Source: JAWLHJ01 sp040904945 (GTDB lineage Bacteria > Gemmatimonadota > Gemmatimonadetes > Longimicrobiales > Gaopeijiaceae). From it: a stretch of 64,000 nt of DNA. A program made the position numbers and the translations under genes. The stretch is from NCBI GenBank assembly GCA_040904945.1, contig JBBDSM010000134.1:1-64000 (forward strand). The letters are read 5' to 3'. The notes beneath the pieces were generated by a model. That model saw only the letters and a list, made by a program, of their open reading frames with translations, ran no database searches and was not told the DNA's origin. Shown here piece by piece: positions 1 to 9,474 of this stretch (the first letter of the stretch is position 1; each line of letters begins with the position of its first letter).

Positions 1-86
1 CGGTATCCGCAAGACCCTCGTGCGCGGCCCACCCCACTTCTTCAACACCCTTCTAATCCGGAGGCGCACCGCGTCGATTCGACTCG

Positions 87-1580
87 TCAGACGGCGCCCG
101 GGGGTCCGCCAGGCCGGGTGGTGGCAGCCGGCCGTCGTCCCGGCGTCGACCGTGCCGGAGGTCGAGCGCGCGCTGGAGGTCGTGCGGTCGCCCCGCCGCT
201 CGGGGGGCGGACTCCACGGGCGGGTCGCGTCCCTCGAGCGGGCGGCGCACCGCGCGTCGAAGCGCCTCCGCGCGCGGGCCGCGCCTCACGGGAGGGCGGC
301 GCCGCTCGAGCCGGGCGAGCGCGTGCGGGTTCACGGTCACGCACTCCGGAGCGCGGAGCCGCCGAGGACGGCGGAGCGGGACGGCGCCGCTCCGTGGCGG
401 CCGGCCGCGTCCTGCGATCCGGTTCGGTCGATCGAGCCCCGGGCGAGGGCGGGCCGGCAGCCGCCTTCCGACGGTCGGCCGCCCGTGGGGTCGCTCGGGT
501 TGGGGCGGCCCGATCGGACCGTCGTGCGTCGGACGCTCTTTCCGCCTCCGCGGCCGCTGCTACGGCCCGACGGGATGCGGCGGTGGTCCCGCGGATCCCC
601 GTCGTGATCGGGCGACTCGCCCTGGACCGCGCGCGTTCCACCCGCGAGGCCGCCTCGCGCCGAGCGGTCTCCGAGCGAGCGGGCACGATCCGCCCGGACG
701 CCACGCCACTCCGCCGCGCCGGCTCGGCAGCCGCTGGCCGCCGGTCGGGGGCCTCCTTGAACGCCACCTGCGGTGCGGGTGCCGATCTCACCCGCACGAT
801 GGGCGCCCAGGCCTCGGTGGGCCTCCGCTCCGCGACGTCGTAGCGCGGCCGGTCCGGAATCGGTCTCGGGAAGACGACGCGGGTGCCGGCGTAGCGGTAG
901 GCCGGGTGGTAGTAGGGATCGTCGTAGATCACCACGCGGTAGGTCGAGCACACGGTCTGGTACGGGTTCCACTCCGCGAACGATCGGTACGTGTGGCAGT
1001 CGTAGCAGAGGAACCGGGGATAGCTGCGGGGCTCGTCGACGTGGTACGTGGCGAAGTCGAGCCCATACGGCACGTCCTGCCAGCCCGGCAGGATCGCCAT
1101 GATGAAGTCGTCCATGGCGACATACGGGTCTTCGTACACCGCGCCCCCGACCGTGGACAGGTCCCATCCGAAATCGCGGTGGTACCGGAACGCGCTGAAG
1201 TCGAAGGGCTCGGGTGAGGCGACGAGAAACATGTAACCGACACCCGGATCGTCCGCGACCATCCAGAAGGGCGAGCGGGCCAGCACCAGCTGGTGGTCGC
1301 GCGCGCCCCTCACGAATCCGTCCTCGCTCGGGTGGGAGGGGGAGACGAGTTGGACCCGTCCGTCCGTGTCGATCTGGAACACCGCCGCGTAGGCGTCTTC
1401 CGATGTCCGGTAGCGAATTCGCACGCGCTCACCGCGGCGCACCACCGGCTCCTCGCCATCTCCGAGCCAGATCCGCGCCTCGAGGACGTCCTCGCCCGCG
1501 GCCGTCTGAGCGGCTACGGGCCCACTCCCCAGGGCGACGAGCGTCGCTCCCGCGATCCCCAACAACATGCGGTGTCCCAT
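87..1580 (-). CDS. DUF4384 secreted protein with basic Arg/Pro/Ala-rich tail
   Basis: About 497 residues. A signal peptide (hydrophobic core, then GPVAAQ) is followed by a DUF4384-like beta domain (roughly residues 35-150, with VRIRYRTSEDAYAAVFQIDTDG) of the kind found in envelope proteins and linked to surface-exposed or kinase-associated proteins. A Tyr/Asp-rich middle section contains CYDCHTYR. From about residue 280 to the end the chain is almost only Arg, Ala, Pro, Ser and Gly, probably disordered and strongly basic. I chose the ATG at 1580 because AGGAGG lies 6 nt upstream; an in-frame ATG at 1598 has no such site. It diverges from the DUF58 cluster. The exact function is unknown; the domain call rests on sequence character only. 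Confidence 0.7.
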   Translation of the reverse strand: MGHRMLLGIAGATLVALGSGPVAAQTAAGEDVLEARIWLGDGEEPVVRRGERVRIRYRTSEDAYAAVFQIDTDGRVQLVSPSHPSEDGFVRGARDHQLVLARSPFWMVADDPGVGYMFLVASPEPFDFSAFRYHRDFGWDLSTVGGAVYEDPYVAMDDFIMAILPGWQDVPYGLDFATYHVDEPRSYPRFLCYDCHTYRSFAEWNPYQTVCSTYRVVIYDDPYYHPAYRYAGTRVVFPRPIPDRPRYDVAERRPTEAWAPIVRVRSAPAPQVAFKEAPDRRPAAAEPARRSGVASGRIVPARSETARREAASRVERARSRASRPITTGIRGTTAASRRAVAAAAEAERASDARRSDRAAPTRATPRAADRRKAAAGPPSPGARSTEPDRRTRPAATERRRPAPPSSAAPRSGVRDREPARARPARAAPPSREARPARGGASTRGAPPARGTRPARGVRPPSGGATARPPARARPPARSTPGRRPAATTRPGGPPGAV

Positions 1581-1712
1581 CCGTTTCCTCCTACCCATGC
1601 CTGACCGGTCGACGGATTACCGTACACGAAGATGGCCGTGAAGGTCACACGCCGGCCCGGCCCCGTGCCACCGAGCAAGCTCGTTCGGGCGCTCCCGAGC
1701 GCTCCCCGACCG

Positions 1713-1741
1713 TTGAGCTTGCCCCCCCTCCCCGGTAGCTT
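1713..1741 (+). promoter_or_regulatory. Candidate sigma70-type promoter for the DUF58-mfd cluster
   Basis: TTGAGC (1713-1718) and TAGCTT (1736-1741) are 17 nt apart. The expected start of transcription falls about 5 nt before the ATG at 1753, and no Shine-Dalgarno is visible there, so the transcript may be leaderless or nearly so. The same -10 hexamer recurs before the PBP1A gene. Confidence 0.4.
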
Positions 1742-1752
1742 CACGGTCTCTG

Positions 1753-2682
1753 ATGGACACCACGAAGAACCGCGCCGGCCGCGGCGCCCGGCTCGATTTG
1801 CTCGATCCAGCGGCCCTCTCGAAGCTGGGTGGGGTCGAGTTCGTCGCGCGCCAGGTGGTCGAGGGCTTCCTCATGGGACTCCATCGCTCCCCGCACCGTG
1901 GCTTCTCGGCGGAGTTTGCTGAGCTGAGAGCCTACCAGACGGGAGACGACCTGCGCCACATCGATTGGCGCATGTACGGCCGCTCCGACCGCTTCTTCGT
2001 GAAGCAGTTCGAGGAGGAGACCAATCTCCGAGCCTACCTCCTCCTCGATGTCAGCGAGTCGATGGGGTGGAGCTCCGATCCCGGCACGCTCCCGGACAAG
2101 CTCTGGTACGCCAAACAGCTCGCGGCATCGCTCGCCCTCGTCCTGCTCAGGCAGGGTGACGCGGTCGGCCTGACGGCCTTCCACGACAAGGTCGTCGCCA
2201 GGGTCGCCCCACGAGGCGGTCGGCGGCAGTGGAACGAGCTGGTGCACTCGCTCGATGGCCTCTCGGCCGTGGGCAGCACGTCGGCCGAAGGCGCGCTGCG
2301 GGACGTGGCGATCCGGCTGCGCCGGCGCGGACTGGTCGTTCTGCTCTCGGATATGCTGGTGGCCCGCGAAGAGACGTTGACGGCCCTCAAGTACCTCAGG
2401 CACCATGGGCACGAGGTGCTGGTCTTCCACATCATCGACCCCGGGGAGCGCGAGCTTCCCGCCGCGTCCGAGGCTCGCTTCTTCGATCCCGAGACCGGTC
2501 GTGAGCTTCTCGTGAGCGTTGCCGACGTGCGTAACGAGTACCGCGAGGCCGTCGACGAGGCGCTCCAGGAATGGCGACGGGAGCTGAAGCCCCAGGGCAT
2601 CGACTACGAAGTCGTGGAGTCCGACCGTCCGTTGGGCATCGCGCTGCGCGCCTACCTGCGGAAGCGCGGGCGGCTCGGGTGA
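1753..2682 (+). CDS. DUF58 domain protein (vWA-like fold)
   Basis: 309 residues. It carries the DUF58 signature GDDLRHIDWRMYGRSD (about residue 59) and a vWA-like domain with a MIDAS-type DVSES motif (about residue 99). DUF58 proteins normally work with a MoxR AAA ATPase and Bat-type vWA proteins in envelope or metal-centre maturation, but the exact role is usually unknown. The BatA-like gene starts 13 nt downstream. No MoxR gene lies beside it in this window, which is unusual for the family. No ribosome binding site precedes the ATG, consistent with the promoter at 1713-1741 giving a very short leader. Confidence 0.85.
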   Translation: MDTTKNRAGRGARLDLLDPAALSKLGGVEFVARQVVEGFLMGLHRSPHRGFSAEFAELRAYQTGDDLRHIDWRMYGRSDRFFVKQFEEETNLRAYLLLDVSESMGWSSDPGTLPDKLWYAKQLAASLALVLLRQGDAVGLTAFHDKVVARVAPRGGRRQWNELVHSLDGLSAVGSTSAEGALRDVAIRLRRRGLVVLLSDMLVAREETLTALKYLRHHGHEVLVFHIIDPGERELPAASEARFFDPETGRELLVSVADVRNEYREAVDEALQEWRRELKPQGIDYEVVESDRPLGIALRAYLRKRGRLG

Positions 2683-2695
2683 CCGGTAGCGCCCT

Positions 2696-4645
2696 GTGAG
2701 CTTCCTCAGCCCCTGGTTCCTGCTGGCGTCTGCGGCCGTGGCCGTCCCGGTGTTCCTGCATCTCTTCCATAAGCGGAAGACCCTCCGGATCAGCTTTCCG
2801 GCGCTCCGGTACCTCGAGCGCACGGAGCGTGAGCACGCGCACGAGATCCGGTTCCGCCAGATCCTGTTGCTCCTGGCGCGGATCACGGCCATCGCCCTCC
2901 TCGTGCTGGCCGGCGCGAGACCGCTGATCCCCGGTCCGGACACGGCGCACCCACCGACGGCCGTGGCGATCGTGCTCGACAACTCGATGAGTAGCGGCCT
3001 GGTCGTGGGCGATGAGAGACGGCTCGATCGGCTGAAAGCGATCGCAGAGCGGAGCCTCGACGCCGGGGGTCCGGACGACGTCTTCTGGGTCCTCCGCGCG
3101 GGAGAGCCCTGGCTCCCGGCCGTCGTGGGAAGCGTGGAGGACGCCCGCACGGCGGTTCGCGCCACCGAGGTGAGCGCCGCGCGCGGGGACGTCACCGCCG
3201 CGCTCCGGAGGGCTGTTGATCTGGTCGGCGCCGCGTCGCTCGAGCATCGCGAGATCCACCTGGTCTCGGATCTCCAGGCCACTGCGTTCGACCTCTCGGA
3301 GCCAGGCCCCGCCGGCTCCGTCCCCGTGGTCGTGTGGGCGCCGGACGGCGATCCGCCGCCGAACCGTGCCCTGGTCGAGCTCCTCGTCGGGAGCGGCCTC
3401 CCGCCGGTCGAGGGGCAACGGGCCGACCTGTCCGTCCGCCTCTCCGAGGGTTCCGAGGACGCCGAGCCCATCGGCGTGCGCGCCCTCCTCGACGGACGGA
3501 TCCGGGCCGCGGGAACGGCACCCCCCGGCGCCGTGGCGACCCTGCCTCTTCCCTCGACCGGCACCGGCTGGGTGGCCGGCGTAGTGGAGTCGGATCCGGA
3601 CGCGCTCAGCCTCGACGACCGGCGCTACTTCGCGTTCCGCTCCCGGCCGCCGCCGACCGTCCACGTCGCCGGAGAGCCGGGCCGCTTCGCGCGCGAAGCG
3701 CTCGGGGTGCTCGAAGACGCACTCCGTCTCCAGTCCGTCGGAGCAGGCGAAGACGCGGAGCTACGTATCTCGGTGGGCGCCGCGGGGCTGTCCGAGGGGC
3801 CGACGGCGGGCAGCTACCTCGTGGTGCCACCCGCCGATCCGACCCTCCTGCCTGCCCTCGACGTACGCCTCCGGTCGGCGGGCGTCCCGTGGCGGCTTCG
3901 TGCGCAGGTGGCCTCGGGAGGAGCCGAGCTCTCGGGCCCCAGCCTCCCCCCCGGACTCTCCGGCGTCTCCGTGGACTCCTGGTACGCCCTGGAGCCGACC
4001 GGGGAGGCCTCGACGCCGAGCCGCGTTCTCGCCGAGGTGGCCGGAGAGCCCTGGCTGGTGGAGAGCCGGACGGCCACGGGCGAGCCCGTGCTCCTGCTCG
4101 CGTCGCCCCTCGACGCGACATCGTCGTCCTTGCCGGTCTCCGCCGGGCTGGTACGCTTCCTCGACTGGGCGGCCGGCGGCTGGACCGGGCCGGGGAGCTC
4201 GGGCTCCGAGCAGTTGGCCGGCCAGCCGCTACCGGCCCCGGCGGGCGCCACCCACGTCGTCCTCCCCGCAGGCGACACCCTCGCCGTGGACGGGACCCGC
4301 ACCGTGACCGCGACCGGCAGCGTGGGACACTACGGCTTCCTCGCATCCGATTCGATCGTCTCGTGGGTCGCGGTCAACTCCGCGCCGGCCGAGTCGGACC
4401 TCTCCCGGCTGGAGGACGACGAGCTCGAACGCGCCGTCGGCGAGAACGTCACGCTGGTCTCGAGCGAGCCCGCCTGGACACGTTCCGTCTTCCGCGAGCG
4501 TACCGGTCCCGAGATCTGGTGGCCGCTCCTGATCCTCGCCGCGCTCGTGCTCCTCGTGGAGTCACGGCTGGCGGCCGCGGGCACCCAGTCGCCAAAACCT
4601 ACGCGCACCTCGAACGACACTGTCCCGGCCCATGGCGCTTCCTGA
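2696..4645 (+). CDS. BatA-like membrane protein with vWA domain
   Basis: 649 residues from a GTG start 13 nt after the DUF58 stop. The N-terminus is the BatA region: a membrane segment at about residues 5-23, then HKRKTLRISFPALRYL, and a second membrane segment at about 58-77. A vWA-type domain follows with the MIDAS motif DNSMS (about residue 98). The C-terminus has a further membrane helix (WWPLLILAALVLLVESRLAA), so the large middle domain is probably periplasmic. The last 14 bp overlap mfd, implying translational coupling. Members of this family sit beside DUF58 genes in many bacteria; the substrate is unknown. Confidence 0.8.
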   Translation: MSFLSPWFLLASAAVAVPVFLHLFHKRKTLRISFPALRYLERTEREHAHEIRFRQILLLLARITAIALLVLAGARPLIPGPDTAHPPTAVAIVLDNSMSSGLVVGDERRLDRLKAIAERSLDAGGPDDVFWVLRAGEPWLPAVVGSVEDARTAVRATEVSAARGDVTAALRRAVDLVGAASLEHREIHLVSDLQATAFDLSEPGPAGSVPVVVWAPDGDPPPNRALVELLVGSGLPPVEGQRADLSVRLSEGSEDAEPIGVRALLDGRIRAAGTAPPGAVATLPLPSTGTGWVAGVVESDPDALSLDDRRYFAFRSRPPPTVHVAGEPGRFAREALGVLEDALRLQSVGAGEDAELRISVGAAGLSEGPTAGSYLVVPPADPTLLPALDVRLRSAGVPWRLRAQVASGGAELSGPSLPPGLSGVSVDSWYALEPTGEASTPSRVLAEVAGEPWLVESRTATGEPVLLLASPLDATSSSLPVSAGLVRFLDWAAGGWTGPGSSGSEQLAGQPLPAPAGATHVVLPAGDTLAVDGTRTVTATGSVGHYGFLASDSIVSWVAVNSAPAESDLSRLEDDELERAVGENVTLVSSEPAWTRSVFRERTGPEIWWPLLILAALVLLVESRLAAAGTQSPKPTRTSNDTVPAHGAS

Positions 4646-7600
4646 TCCGATCCTGACCGCCCTCTCGACCTGCGAGGCGGTCCAAGCCGTCGGAGGCTCC
4701 CTTCCGCGGCCCGGTACCGCCCTCACCCTCGGCGGGGTACGCGGCGCACTGGGTCCCGCCGTGGTGGCCGCCCTCCACGAGGCGGCCCCCGAGCGCATCT
4801 TCGTCTACATCGCGGAGGACCCGCAGGCGGCCTCCGCGGCCGAGGCGGACCTCGAGGTACTTCTCGGCACGGACGGCGCCGCCCACCTCTTCCCTCAGAA
4901 GGAAGCACTCCCCTACGAAGAGCACGAGCCGCACCTCGAGATCGGCGGCCTCCGGGTCGAGGCTCTGGAAGCAGTCTTCTCCGGACGTGCCCAGATCCTC
5001 GTCACGACGCCCCGGGGGCTCCAGGAACGGATTCCTGTGCCGGCCGACCTCGCCCATCTTCGACGGACCATCCGGACCGGAGACGAGACCGACTTCGCCG
5101 CGCTGATCGCCGACCTGGAGGCCTGGGGCTTCGAGCGGGTGGCCATGGTCGAGGAGGTCGGACAGCTCGCCGTCCGCGGAGGCATCCTCGACCTCTTTTC
5201 GGTGGCGGCGGGAGAGCCCGTCCGGATCGAGTTCTGGGGCGACGAAGTGGTCTCGATCCGCACGTTCGACGTGCTCGACCAGCGATCCACCGGAACACTG
5301 GAAGAGACGCACGTCCTGCCGGTCGATTTCCGGCGCTCGGCGGACGACGGCGCGGTCCACGGAGACGGCGCGGTCACCCGCTCACTCCTCGAGCTCCTGC
5401 CGGCCGACGCCGTGCTGACGCGTGGGGGGGACTGGACGGTCTCCGAAGAGGCCGAGCACACGTGGGAGAGAGTCGTCACGCTGCACGACGACCTGGTCCA
5501 CTCCGGCGCCGCCCCTCCCGAGCCGGCCTCGCTCTTCGTGCCGCCCGAGGAGATGGTCGGGCTCGTCGACGCCATGCCACGGTTGGTCCTCAGCGAAGGA
5601 GAGGACGCCGACCACGTGCTCGACTCCGGTCCGCCCCCGCTCATCGACCGCGACATGGGCAAGCTCGAGTCCTATCTCGTCGACGGCGCACGGGACGGCA
5701 TCGAGACGCTCCTCCTGTGCGACAACGACGGCCAGCTCCAGCGGCTCGAGGAGATCCTCGGAGGCATCGGCAAGATCCCGAGCGGAACACGACTCGCCAT
5801 CGGCTCGCTGCAGACCGGCTTCGAGCTCCGCTGCGGAGGGTCGGTCCTGCGCGTGCTCAACGACCACGAGATCTTCCGGCGTCCGCGCAAGGTTCGCAGG
5901 AGCCGGCGGTTCCGGGGCGCCGTGGCCCTCGAAAGCCTGGCGCAGCTCACGCCGGGCGATCACGTCGTGCACATGGACCACGGCATCGGCAAGTTCGTGG
6001 GGCTCGAGCACATCGACGTCGGCGGTGACGAGATCGAGGTGCTGGCCATCGAGTACGCGGGTGGCGAGGTGCTCCGGCTGCCGGTCTACCGGCTCGACCT
6101 GATCGAGCGCTGGGTGGGCGCCACCGAGGACGCCCGGCCGACGGCGCTGCACCGCATCGGCGGGAAGCGCTGGAAGTCGCTGCGGAAGAAGACCGAGCAG
6201 GTCATCGAAGAGATGACCGCCGAGCTGCTCGAGCTCTATGCCCGGCGCGAGCATTCCGGTGGCTTCGCGTTCAGCGCCGACACGCGCTGGCAGATGGAGA
6301 TGGAGTCGTCGTTCCTGTACGAGGATACGCCCGACCAGCGGAAGGCGGCCGAGGACGTCAAGCGCGACATGGAATCGTCCCAGCCCATGGACCGCCTGGT
6401 CTGCGGCGACGTAGGGTACGGAAAGACCGAGGTCGCCATCCGGGCCGCCTTCAAGGCCGTTCAGGACAACAAGCAGGTCGCGGTACTCGCGCCCACCACG
6501 ATCCTCGCCGAGCAGCACCGCCACACCTTCGAGGAACGCCTCGCCGACTACCCGGTCCGCATCGGCTCCCTCAGCCGGTTCCGCACGGCGGCCGAGCAGC
6601 GAAGCCTGCTCGAGGGCGTGGCCGAGGGCTCGGTGGACATCATCATCGGAACGCACCGCCTCCTGTCCGAAGACGTCGTCTTCAAGGACCTGGGGCTGCT
6701 GATCGTCGACGAGGAGCAGCGTTTCGGGGTGAAGCACAAGGAGCGGCTCAAGAAGCTGAGGGCCTCCATCGACGTGCTGACCCTGACCGCGACCCCGATT
6801 CCGCGAACGCTCTACCTGTCCCTGTCGGGGATCCGCGACCTGTCACTCATCCGGACGCCGCCGCGCGACCGGATGCCGATCTACACCCACGTCCTCCCCT
6901 GGTCGGACCAACTCCTGGCCGAGGCGCTCCACAGGGAGCTCGACCGGGGCGGACAGGCCTTCTTCCTGCACAACCGCATCGAGACGATCTACACCATCGC
7001 CGAAGAGGTCCGGGGGTTGGCCCCGGAGGCGAAGGTGGGCGTCGCACACGGGCAGATGACCGGAGGCGACCTGGACGAGGTCATGCGCGCGTTCGTGGAC
7101 GGCGAGACGGACGTTCTGGTCTGCTCCTCGATCATCGAGAACGGTCTGGACGTTCCGAACGCGAACACGCTGATCGTCGACGGGGCCGACCGCTTCGGGC
7201 TCTCCCAGCTCTATCAGATCCGCGGACGGGTCGGGCGCTCGGACCGGCGTGCGTACTGCTACCTGATCGTGCCCAACCAGGTCACCGAAGACGCCGAGCG
7301 CCGGCTGCGCGTGCTCGAGCACTACACCGAGCTCGGCTCGGGCTACTCCGTGGCCATGCAGGACCTCGAGCTACGCGGGGCCGGAAACCTGCTCGGCGCC
7401 GACCAGTCGGGCTTCGCGAACCAGATCGGGATGGATGCCTACATGCGGCTCCTCCACAAGACGGTGGATCGCCTCAGGAAGGGCGAGACCGTCGACAGCT
7501 GGCCGGACCCGGACGTGTCGCTCCCCGGGGCCGCCCTCCTTCCCGACGACTACGTTTCGGATTCGAGCCAGAAGCTCCATCTTTACCGCCGCCTCTCGAA

Positions 7601-7958
7601 GGTGGAGGATCCGTCCGAGGTCGGGGAGATCCGGGACGAGCTCATCGACCGCTTCGGGCCGCTCCCGGACGAGGCCGCGCGCCTCCTCGACGCCACGCTA
7701 CTCCGGGTGTTGGGCCGCCCGCTCGGCATCGAGCGGATCTTGGTGCGCCGTCAGACCGCGAGGATCACCTTCCGTGAGAACGTCGTACCGAAGCTGGCGG
7801 TGCTCGAGGGGCCCCTGAAGGCGCGGCACGCCCACGCTGAGATCCTCCGGATGACACCGTTGTCCGTGCAACTCGAGCGGGTCGGGTCGGACCCCATCAT
7901 GGAGACGCTCACGGTCGCGCTCGAAACGCTACGTGACAGCCGTTCCGCCGCAGCATGA
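4632..7958 (+). CDS. mfd: Transcription-repair coupling factor Mfd
   Basis: 1108 residues, close to the usual length of about 1150. Mfd binds stalled RNA polymerase, pushes it off DNA lesions and recruits UvrA. Order seen: UvrB-homology N-terminal part; the CarD-like RNAP-interaction domain (about residues 435-500, beginning LTPGDHVVHMDHGIGKF); SF2 helicase with Walker A GDVGYGKTE (about residue 592) and the DEEQRFG box (about residue 693); LTLTATPIPRTL; helicase C-terminal domain with QIRGRVGRSDR; and the C-terminal TRCF domain. It starts inside the last 14 bp of the BatA-like gene, and its stop is close to or overlaps the next gene. Confidence 0.97.
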   Translation: MALPDPILTALSTCEAVQAVGGSLPRPGTALTLGGVRGALGPAVVAALHEAAPERIFVYIAEDPQAASAAEADLEVLLGTDGAAHLFPQKEALPYEEHEPHLEIGGLRVEALEAVFSGRAQILVTTPRGLQERIPVPADLAHLRRTIRTGDETDFAALIADLEAWGFERVAMVEEVGQLAVRGGILDLFSVAAGEPVRIEFWGDEVVSIRTFDVLDQRSTGTLEETHVLPVDFRRSADDGAVHGDGAVTRSLLELLPADAVLTRGGDWTVSEEAEHTWERVVTLHDDLVHSGAAPPEPASLFVPPEEMVGLVDAMPRLVLSEGEDADHVLDSGPPPLIDRDMGKLESYLVDGARDGIETLLLCDNDGQLQRLEEILGGIGKIPSGTRLAIGSLQTGFELRCGGSVLRVLNDHEIFRRPRKVRRSRRFRGAVALESLAQLTPGDHVVHMDHGIGKFVGLEHIDVGGDEIEVLAIEYAGGEVLRLPVYRLDLIERWVGATEDARPTALHRIGGKRWKSLRKKTEQVIEEMTAELLELYARREHSGGFAFSADTRWQMEMESSFLYEDTPDQRKAAEDVKRDMESSQPMDRLVCGDVGYGKTEVAIRAAFKAVQDNKQVAVLAPTTILAEQHRHTFEERLADYPVRIGSLSRFRTAAEQRSLLEGVAEGSVDIIIGTHRLLSEDVVFKDLGLLIVDEEQRFGVKHKERLKKLRASIDVLTLTATPIPRTLYLSLSGIRDLSLIRTPPRDRMPIYTHVLPWSDQLLAEALHRELDRGGQAFFLHNRIETIYTIAEEVRGLAPEAKVGVAHGQMTGGDLDEVMRAFVDGETDVLVCSSIIENGLDVPNANTLIVDGADRFGLSQLYQIRGRVGRSDRRAYCYLIVPNQVTEDAERRLRVLEHYTELGSGYSVAMQDLELRGAGNLLGADQSGFANQIGMDAYMRLLHKTVDRLRKGETVDSWPDPDVSLPGAALLPDDYVSDSSQKLHLYRRLSKVEDPSEVGEIRDELIDRFGPLPDEAARLLDATLLRVLGRPLGIERILVRRQTARITFRENVVPKLAVLEGPLKARHAHAEILRMTPLSVQLERVGSDPIMETLTVALETLRDSRSAAA

Positions 7959-7987
7959 ACCGAATCACCCACCGAGGTCCCGATACC

Positions 7988-9436
7988 ATGAAGTCTCTGA
8001 CCACAACGAGCACGTACCGGCTGCTCCTCTGCGCCCTGGGCTCCTTCGCGCTAGCCGCATGCGCCGACGAAGGCAACGACGCCGAGACGGTCGCTCGCGT
8101 CGAGGGGTACCGCCTGACGGTCGACGAGGTCGTCGAGCTGACGGTCGACGACGAGGACCTTCCGGTGAGCGCCGACGTCGTGGAGGCCATCGCCGGGCTC
8201 TGGATCGACTACACGCTCTTCGCGGAGGTCGCGGCCACCGACTCGACGCTCGACGACATCGACTTCTCGCCGTTGGTCCGGGCCCGTCTCGATCAGGAGA
8301 CGCTGGCCATGCTGGGCGATTCGGCGATCCAGGCCGACACGGTCGTGACCGAGGCGGACGCCCGGGCGTGGTACGAGACGTCCGGGGAGGGCGTGCGGTT
8401 CCGGGCGAGACACATCATGCTCCAGTATCCGCCACAGGCGACCCAGGCCCAGCGGGACAGCGTGCGCGAGCGGCTTGCCGAGGTCCGCGACGACATCCTG
8501 GCGGGCGCTTCCTTCGAGGCCATGGCCCGGGAGGTGAGCCAGGACCCGGGAAGCGCGCCGCAGGGAGGCGATCTCGGGTATTTCGCGCCCGGCGATCTGG
8601 TGCGTCCGTTCGAAGAGGCCGTGGAGGCGCTCGATCCCGGCGAGATGAGCGACGTCGTCGCCACGCCGATGGGGCTCCACCTCATCCGCCTGGAGGACCG
8701 CGAGCGGCCCGACTTCACGGAGGTCTCGGCCAACGTCGTCGCACAGCTGCGTATGGAACGGCTCCAGCAAGCCGAGTCATTGTACGTGTCCGGCGTGGAA
8801 GAACGCGCCGGCGAGCTGAACGTCGTCGAGGGCGCCGTCGAGGTCGCACGCGACCTCGCCCGGAATCCGTCGATCAGCCTGTCCGGGCGAGCCGCCCGAC
8901 GGCCGCTGGTGGAGTGGAACTCCGGCTCGCTCGAGGCGGCCCGCTACCTGGAGCTGGTTCGGCTCGAGCCTCCGGTATTCCACGAGCAGGTCGCCAACGG
9001 GAGCGTCGAAGCGCTCGAGGACTTCCTCAGCGCCCTCGCCCGGCGCGAGCTGATCCTGGCGGAAGCGGAGCGCTTGGGCCTCACGGCCTCTCCGGAGCGC
9101 GTCGATTCCCTGGCCGCCGAGGCCGCGAGCCAGATCCGCGAGGCGGCCCGTCGACTCGACCTGATCCCGTTGGATCGCGCGCCTGGCGAAGACCTCGAGC
9201 CCGCCGTCCAGCGCGCGGTCCTGGGCGCGCTCGAGGATAACCTCTCAGGCGCCAACCCGTCCCTGCCCCTCGGACCGCTCTCGTACCAACTCCGCGCCGG
9301 CCGCGCCCATTCGATCTCCAACGCCGGCGTGGGCCGCGCCGTGCTGGAGCTCGGACGGCAGCGCGCGGGGCGCGGAGCTTCGCCGATGGACAGCGTCCTA
9401 CCGCGAGACACGACCCCGCCCGGAGGTGGCTCTTGA
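7988..9436 (+). CDS. Parvulin-type peptidyl-prolyl isomerase lipoprotein
   Basis: About 482 residues. A lipoprotein signal ends in the lipobox LAAC (Cys about 25 residues in). A PPIC/parvulin domain spans roughly residues 135-240, with RARHIMLQYPP, FEAMAREVSQDPGSAPQGGDLGYF and GLHLIRLED. It probably helps fold envelope proteins, as SurA/PrsA-type isomerases do. I prefer the ATG at 7988, directly before the basic signal-peptide start and preceded by GAGGT; an in-frame ATG at 7955 overlaps the mfd stop (ATGA) and is the alternative. The 3' end overlaps the next isomerase gene. Confidence 0.88.
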   Translation: MKSLTTTSTYRLLLCALGSFALAACADEGNDAETVARVEGYRLTVDEVVELTVDDEDLPVSADVVEAIAGLWIDYTLFAEVAATDSTLDDIDFSPLVRARLDQETLAMLGDSAIQADTVVTEADARAWYETSGEGVRFRARHIMLQYPPQATQAQRDSVRERLAEVRDDILAGASFEAMAREVSQDPGSAPQGGDLGYFAPGDLVRPFEEAVEALDPGEMSDVVATPMGLHLIRLEDRERPDFTEVSANVVAQLRMERLQQAESLYVSGVEERAGELNVVEGAVEVARDLARNPSISLSGRAARRPLVEWNSGSLEAARYLELVRLEPPVFHEQVANGSVEALEDFLSALARRELILAEAERLGLTASPERVDSLAAEAASQIREAARRLDLIPLDRAPGEDLEPAVQRAVLGALEDNLSGANPSLPLGPLSYQLRAGRAHSISNAGVGRAVLELGRQRAGRGASPMDSVLPRDTTPPGGGS

Positions 9437-9474
9437 GCCGGAACACCGTCCCGATCGAAGGGTTACGAAGCGCC

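Noticed and set aside
20..843. Long plus-strand frames through the first 850 bp
   Set aside because: They are mirror frames of the basic tail of the minus-strand DUF4384 protein, caused by GC-rich third positions. Their products are Arg/Gly/Ala-rich without motifs, and the minus frame has a signal peptide and AGGAGG.
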